Shown here: positions 6,088-8,285 of the stretch, piece by piece
Layout: each line of letters starts with the position of its first letter
Position numbering within the stretch: position 1 is the first letter of the stretch
Origin: Candidatus Tayloriibacteriota bacterium
Lineage (GTDB): Bacteria; Patescibacteriota; Minisyncoccia; Phycocordibacterales; UBA11359
Length of the DNA stretch: 8,285 bases
Assembly (NCBI GenBank): GCA_003455555.1
Contig: DMQX01000062.1
Location: forward strand, 1 to 8,285
Direction of reading: 5' to 3'
The notes under the pieces: model-generated
Seen by the model: only the letters and a program-made list of their open reading frames with translations
Told to the model about the DNA's origin: nothing
Database searches by the model: none
Translations under genes and position numbers: made by a program

Positions 6088-6152
6088 CAACCCAAGCAAA
6101 ACAAGCACATATTCTGTAACATTTTGTCAACTCATCCGTTAATAACTTCACT

Positions 6153-7931
6153 ATGCAAAAAAGAAAATCAACGTCCAAAGTTTCGGATGTTCTAAGAATT
6201 TTTTGGCAATCAATAAGATCCACCAAGTGGGTTTTTTTCGCCTCGGCTGGACTTTTTGCCGCTTACAGCACGCTTCAGGTAACCGCGCCTATTTTCTACA
6301 AGAAATTTTTTGATATTGTTTCCGTTACCTTAACAGACAGACAATCAGTCGTAGGTGCCCTAGTAGGAACTCTGGTTATAATTTTGTTCATCAACCTGGC
6401 GCGTTGGTTTTGTTTCAGAATGGGAGTGTTCGCAGTGAATCACATCGAAGCCAGGGTCATGGCGCACCTCAAGCAACGCGCGTTCACCCACATGATTAAT
6501 CACTCGTATTCTTTTTTCAGTAATAATTTTACTGGCTCTTTAGTGCAACGAGTTAACCGTATGAGTCGCGCTTTTGAAAAGATCATGGACCGTTTCATTT
6601 TCAGCATTATTCCACTCGCGATTTACATAACCGGTACTTGCATCGTGGTCTGGCAGATCCAGCCAATGATCAGCTTGCTTATAATCGGAATGGCTGTGGT
6701 TTTTATGTCGTTTAATTACGTATTTTCAAGATATAAATTGAAATACGACCTGATAGTCACTGAGGCTGATTCTAAAACGACCGGTCTCCTGTCTGACAAC
6801 ATTACAAATCATAATGCGATACAGCTTTTTACCAGTGCCGAGTACGAGTCGGAATCATATAAAAAACAAACGGACGAACAAGCGCGGGCAACTCGATTTG
6901 CTTGGAACCTGGCCAGCGTCGTTGATGCATCGCAAGCGTCTTTCTTGATCGTGATCGAATTTTTCCTCTTTTACTTTGCCGTAAATTTATGGGTTGGAGG
7001 AGGCATCAGCATTGGAACGTTCGTTCTGATCCAGATCTATTTTCTTAACCTCGGCGATAAACTCTGGGATTTCAGTCGAATTATTCGGGATCTCTACGAA
7101 GGCTTTGCTGACGCCAAAGAAATGGTGGATATAATGCTGTTGCCGCACGAAATAAAAAATATTCCGAATTCCGGACCCTTAACTGTTTCAGCCGGCAAGA
7201 TCGAATTTCGTGAGGTGACTTTCGGTTTTAATCCAACTCGGCAGGTGCTGTCCAAGATTTCTGCGGTGATACCTGGTGGCCAAAAGATTGCTCTAATTGG
7301 CCCTTCCGGGGCGGGCAAGTCCACCTTCATTAAATTAATCCTGCGACTCTATGATCTAGCCGGTGGTGCGATTTTGATCGACAATACCGACATTCACTCA
7401 GTAACTCAAGAAAGTTTGCGTGAGCATGTCAGTCTGGTGCCGCAGGATCCAGTGCTCTTTCACCGCACTTTGATGGAAAATATCCGATATGGACGCAAAG
7501 ACGCGACGGATGAGGAAGTGAAGGAAGCTGCACGCCAGGCACACTGCGATGAATTCGTGCAGGCACTGCCTTTGAAATATGAGACGTTTGTGGGCGAGCG
7601 CGGCATTAAATTGTCCGGCGGGGAGCGACAGCGCATTGCCATCGCGCGAGCCATTCTCAAGAACGCACCGATCCTTATTCTGGATGAAGCCACTTCAAGC
7701 CTTGACTCCGAATCCGAATCTCTTATTCAGGATGCCCTAGACACTCTAATGAAAAGCAAAACTACTATTGTTATTGCTCACCGTCTTTCAACGATCCGAA
7801 AAATGGACCGTATCATTGTTATGGACGGCGGTTCAATAATTGAAGATGACACGCACGAAGAACTGCTCAAAAACGAGACCGGACTTTACGGCCGTCTCTG
7901 GAAACTGCAGGCCGGCGGGTTTATTGCCTAA
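6153..7931 (+). CDS. ABC exporter half-transporter (fused membrane and ATPase domains)
   Basis: This 592-residue inner-membrane protein has the MsbA/BmrA-type layout and should work as a dimer exporting a lipid, drug, peptide or other substrate using ATP. The N-terminal transmembrane domain (about 26-320) has six helices, near 26-48, 66-90, 146-166, 170-191, 262-282 and 285-302. The C-terminal ATPase has Walker A GPSGAGKST (383-391), Q-loop Q431, signature LSGGE (487-491), Walker B ILILDEA (507-513), D-loop SSLD (515-518) and switch H543. All catalytic elements are intact, so the ATPase is expected to be active. The length is typical of a full half-transporter. No peptidase C39 domain or signal peptide is present, and the substrate cannot be read from the sequence. 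The ATG has no Shine-Dalgarno site; TTGTCA at 6124-6129 could be a -35 but lacks a convincing -10. Confidence 0.95.
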   Translation: MQKRKSTSKVSDVLRIFWQSIRSTKWVFFASAGLFAAYSTLQVTAPIFYKKFFDIVSVTLTDRQSVVGALVGTLVIILFINLARWFCFRMGVFAVNHIEARVMAHLKQRAFTHMINHSYSFFSNNFTGSLVQRVNRMSRAFEKIMDRFIFSIIPLAIYITGTCIVVWQIQPMISLLIIGMAVVFMSFNYVFSRYKLKYDLIVTEADSKTTGLLSDNITNHNAIQLFTSAEYESESYKKQTDEQARATRFAWNLASVVDASQASFLIVIEFFLFYFAVNLWVGGGISIGTFVLIQIYFLNLGDKLWDFSRIIRDLYEGFADAKEMVDIMLLPHEIKNIPNSGPLTVSAGKIEFREVTFGFNPTRQVLSKISAVIPGGQKIALIGPSGAGKSTFIKLILRLYDLAGGAILIDNTDIHSVTQESLREHVSLVPQDPVLFHRTLMENIRYGRKDATDEEVKEAARQAHCDEFVQALPLKYETFVGERGIKLSGGERQRIAIARAILKNAPILILDEATSSLDSESESLIQDALDTLMKSKTTIVIAHRLSTIRKMDRIIVMDGGSIIEDDTHEELLKNETGLYGRLWKLQAGGFIA

Positions 7932-7933
7932 AT

Positions 7934-7962
7934 TTGTGATTGACTATTATTAAGGCTATGAC
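7934..7962 (+). promoter_or_regulatory. Weak candidate promoter before the last gene
   Basis: TTGTGA (7934-7939) and TATGAC (7957-7962) are spaced by 17 bp, each matching consensus at four of six positions. They would place transcription start near 7969, about 15 nt before ATG 7984. An alternative TTGACT at 7940-7945 has no matching -10 at the proper distance. Readthrough from the transporter gene is equally possible because no terminator is seen in the 52-bp gap. Confidence 0.3.
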
Positions 7963-7983
7963 TTTTTCGCGTAATTTGTAAGT

Positions 7984-8285
7984 ATGCAAAATATCCAAGA
8001 ATTATTGATAAAAGATCAAGAAAATATTTCTCTTTTTAAAAGTGGAAAGATTTCTATTGACGAGTATAAATTGGCGACAAATGAGATTTCGGAAAAATTC
8101 TTTAGTTTTTATAAAAAAAATGGATTCCCCAGTAAGAATGATGCGGAAGTTTATAAAGCTGCGGTAGTCCTGTCTCTTCATCAGCCTCTAAATAACTTGG
8201 AAGTTATTTTTAAGGACATAAATAGTAATCCAAATAACAAAGTCGAAGCTAAGGATGTAGCTTTTATTACAGATAAAATCCTTGT
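7984..8285 (+). CDS. Partial hypothetical protein, possibly DUF6624-like (cut by window end)
   Basis: An open frame runs from ATG 7984 to the window edge, giving 100 residues without a stop. It begins MQNIQELLIKDQEN and is rich in Lys, Asn, Ile and Glu. An N-terminal helical region is followed by GFPSKNDAEVYKAAVVL, then LHQPLNNLE, and then KDVAFITDKIL near the edge. The order of a G-x-P segment, an Ala-rich strand ending in a His-Gln pair, and a D-V-A-[FY]-[IL]-T-D-[RK] element resembles the DUF6624 family, a group of uncharacterised proteins. This is recalled from the pattern and not computed. No Shine-Dalgarno site precedes the ATG. The gene is real by length and composition; the family is uncertain. 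Confidence 0.65.
   Translation, partial: MQNIQELLIKDQENISLFKSGKISIDEYKLATNEISEKFFSFYKKNGFPSKNDAEVYKAAVVLSLHQPLNNLEVIFKDINSNPNNKVEAKDVAFITDKIL

Noticed and set aside
6124..6152. Promoter for the ABC transporter starting with TTGTCA
   Set aside because: At 16-18 bp downstream there is no hexamer resembling TATAAT. TAATAA at 6140-6145 is too close and a poor match.

Overview
This 8.3 kb bacterial window has moderate-to-low GC content and compact genes. It carries five complete protein genes on the + strand, one small gene on the - strand, and the start of a seventh gene cut by the right edge. The organism cannot be named from this sequence alone. The mix of a rearranged aromatic biosynthesis fusion, several genes without a Shine-Dalgarno site, promoters placed almost on top of start codons and short hypothetical membrane proteins is compatible with a Patescibacteria (CPR/Parcubacteria-like) genome. 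That placement is inference with modest confidence.

Layout. Bases 39-70 are an intrinsic terminator for a gene left of the window. A promoter and a good ribosome binding site follow, leading into a 558-residue fusion (187-1863) that joins prephenate dehydratase, prephenate dehydrogenase and an ACT domain, without chorismate mutase. A strong terminator (1881-1924) closes this unit. A near-consensus promoter (1976-2004) and a leader of about 100 nt then precede dnaK. The conserved DnaK N-terminus is fully encoded, but the codon at the initiator position is ATC (2113-2115), and no ATG, GTG or TTG is available upstream in frame. The interval between dnaK and dnaJ (4045-4426) holds a small - strand gene for a 71-residue two-helix membrane protein. 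It has its own Shine-Dalgarno site and promoter. That promoter and the dnaJ promoter are divergent and use the same TTGTCAA heptamer as their -35 element. dnaJ (4427-5530) encodes a complete class I DnaJ and probably has a leader of only about 8 nt. A five-helix membrane protein (5566-6087), probably translated from a leaderless transcript, is followed by a complete ABC exporter half-transporter (6153-7931). The window ends in a partial hypothetical gene (from 7984) whose sequence resembles the DUF6624 pattern.

How the genes work together. The fusion would convert prephenate to both phenylpyruvate and 4-hydroxyphenylpyruvate, the precursors of Phe and Tyr. DnaK and DnaJ form the Hsp70 chaperone pair; grpE is not in the window. 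The three rightmost genes have no evident functional link to the chaperones.

No insertion sequence, CRISPR array, tRNA, rRNA or phage gene was seen. The main points for a second look are the PDT-PDH-ACT architecture, the non-AUG dnaK start, the shared -35 of the divergent promoters and the leaderless or near-leaderless starts.
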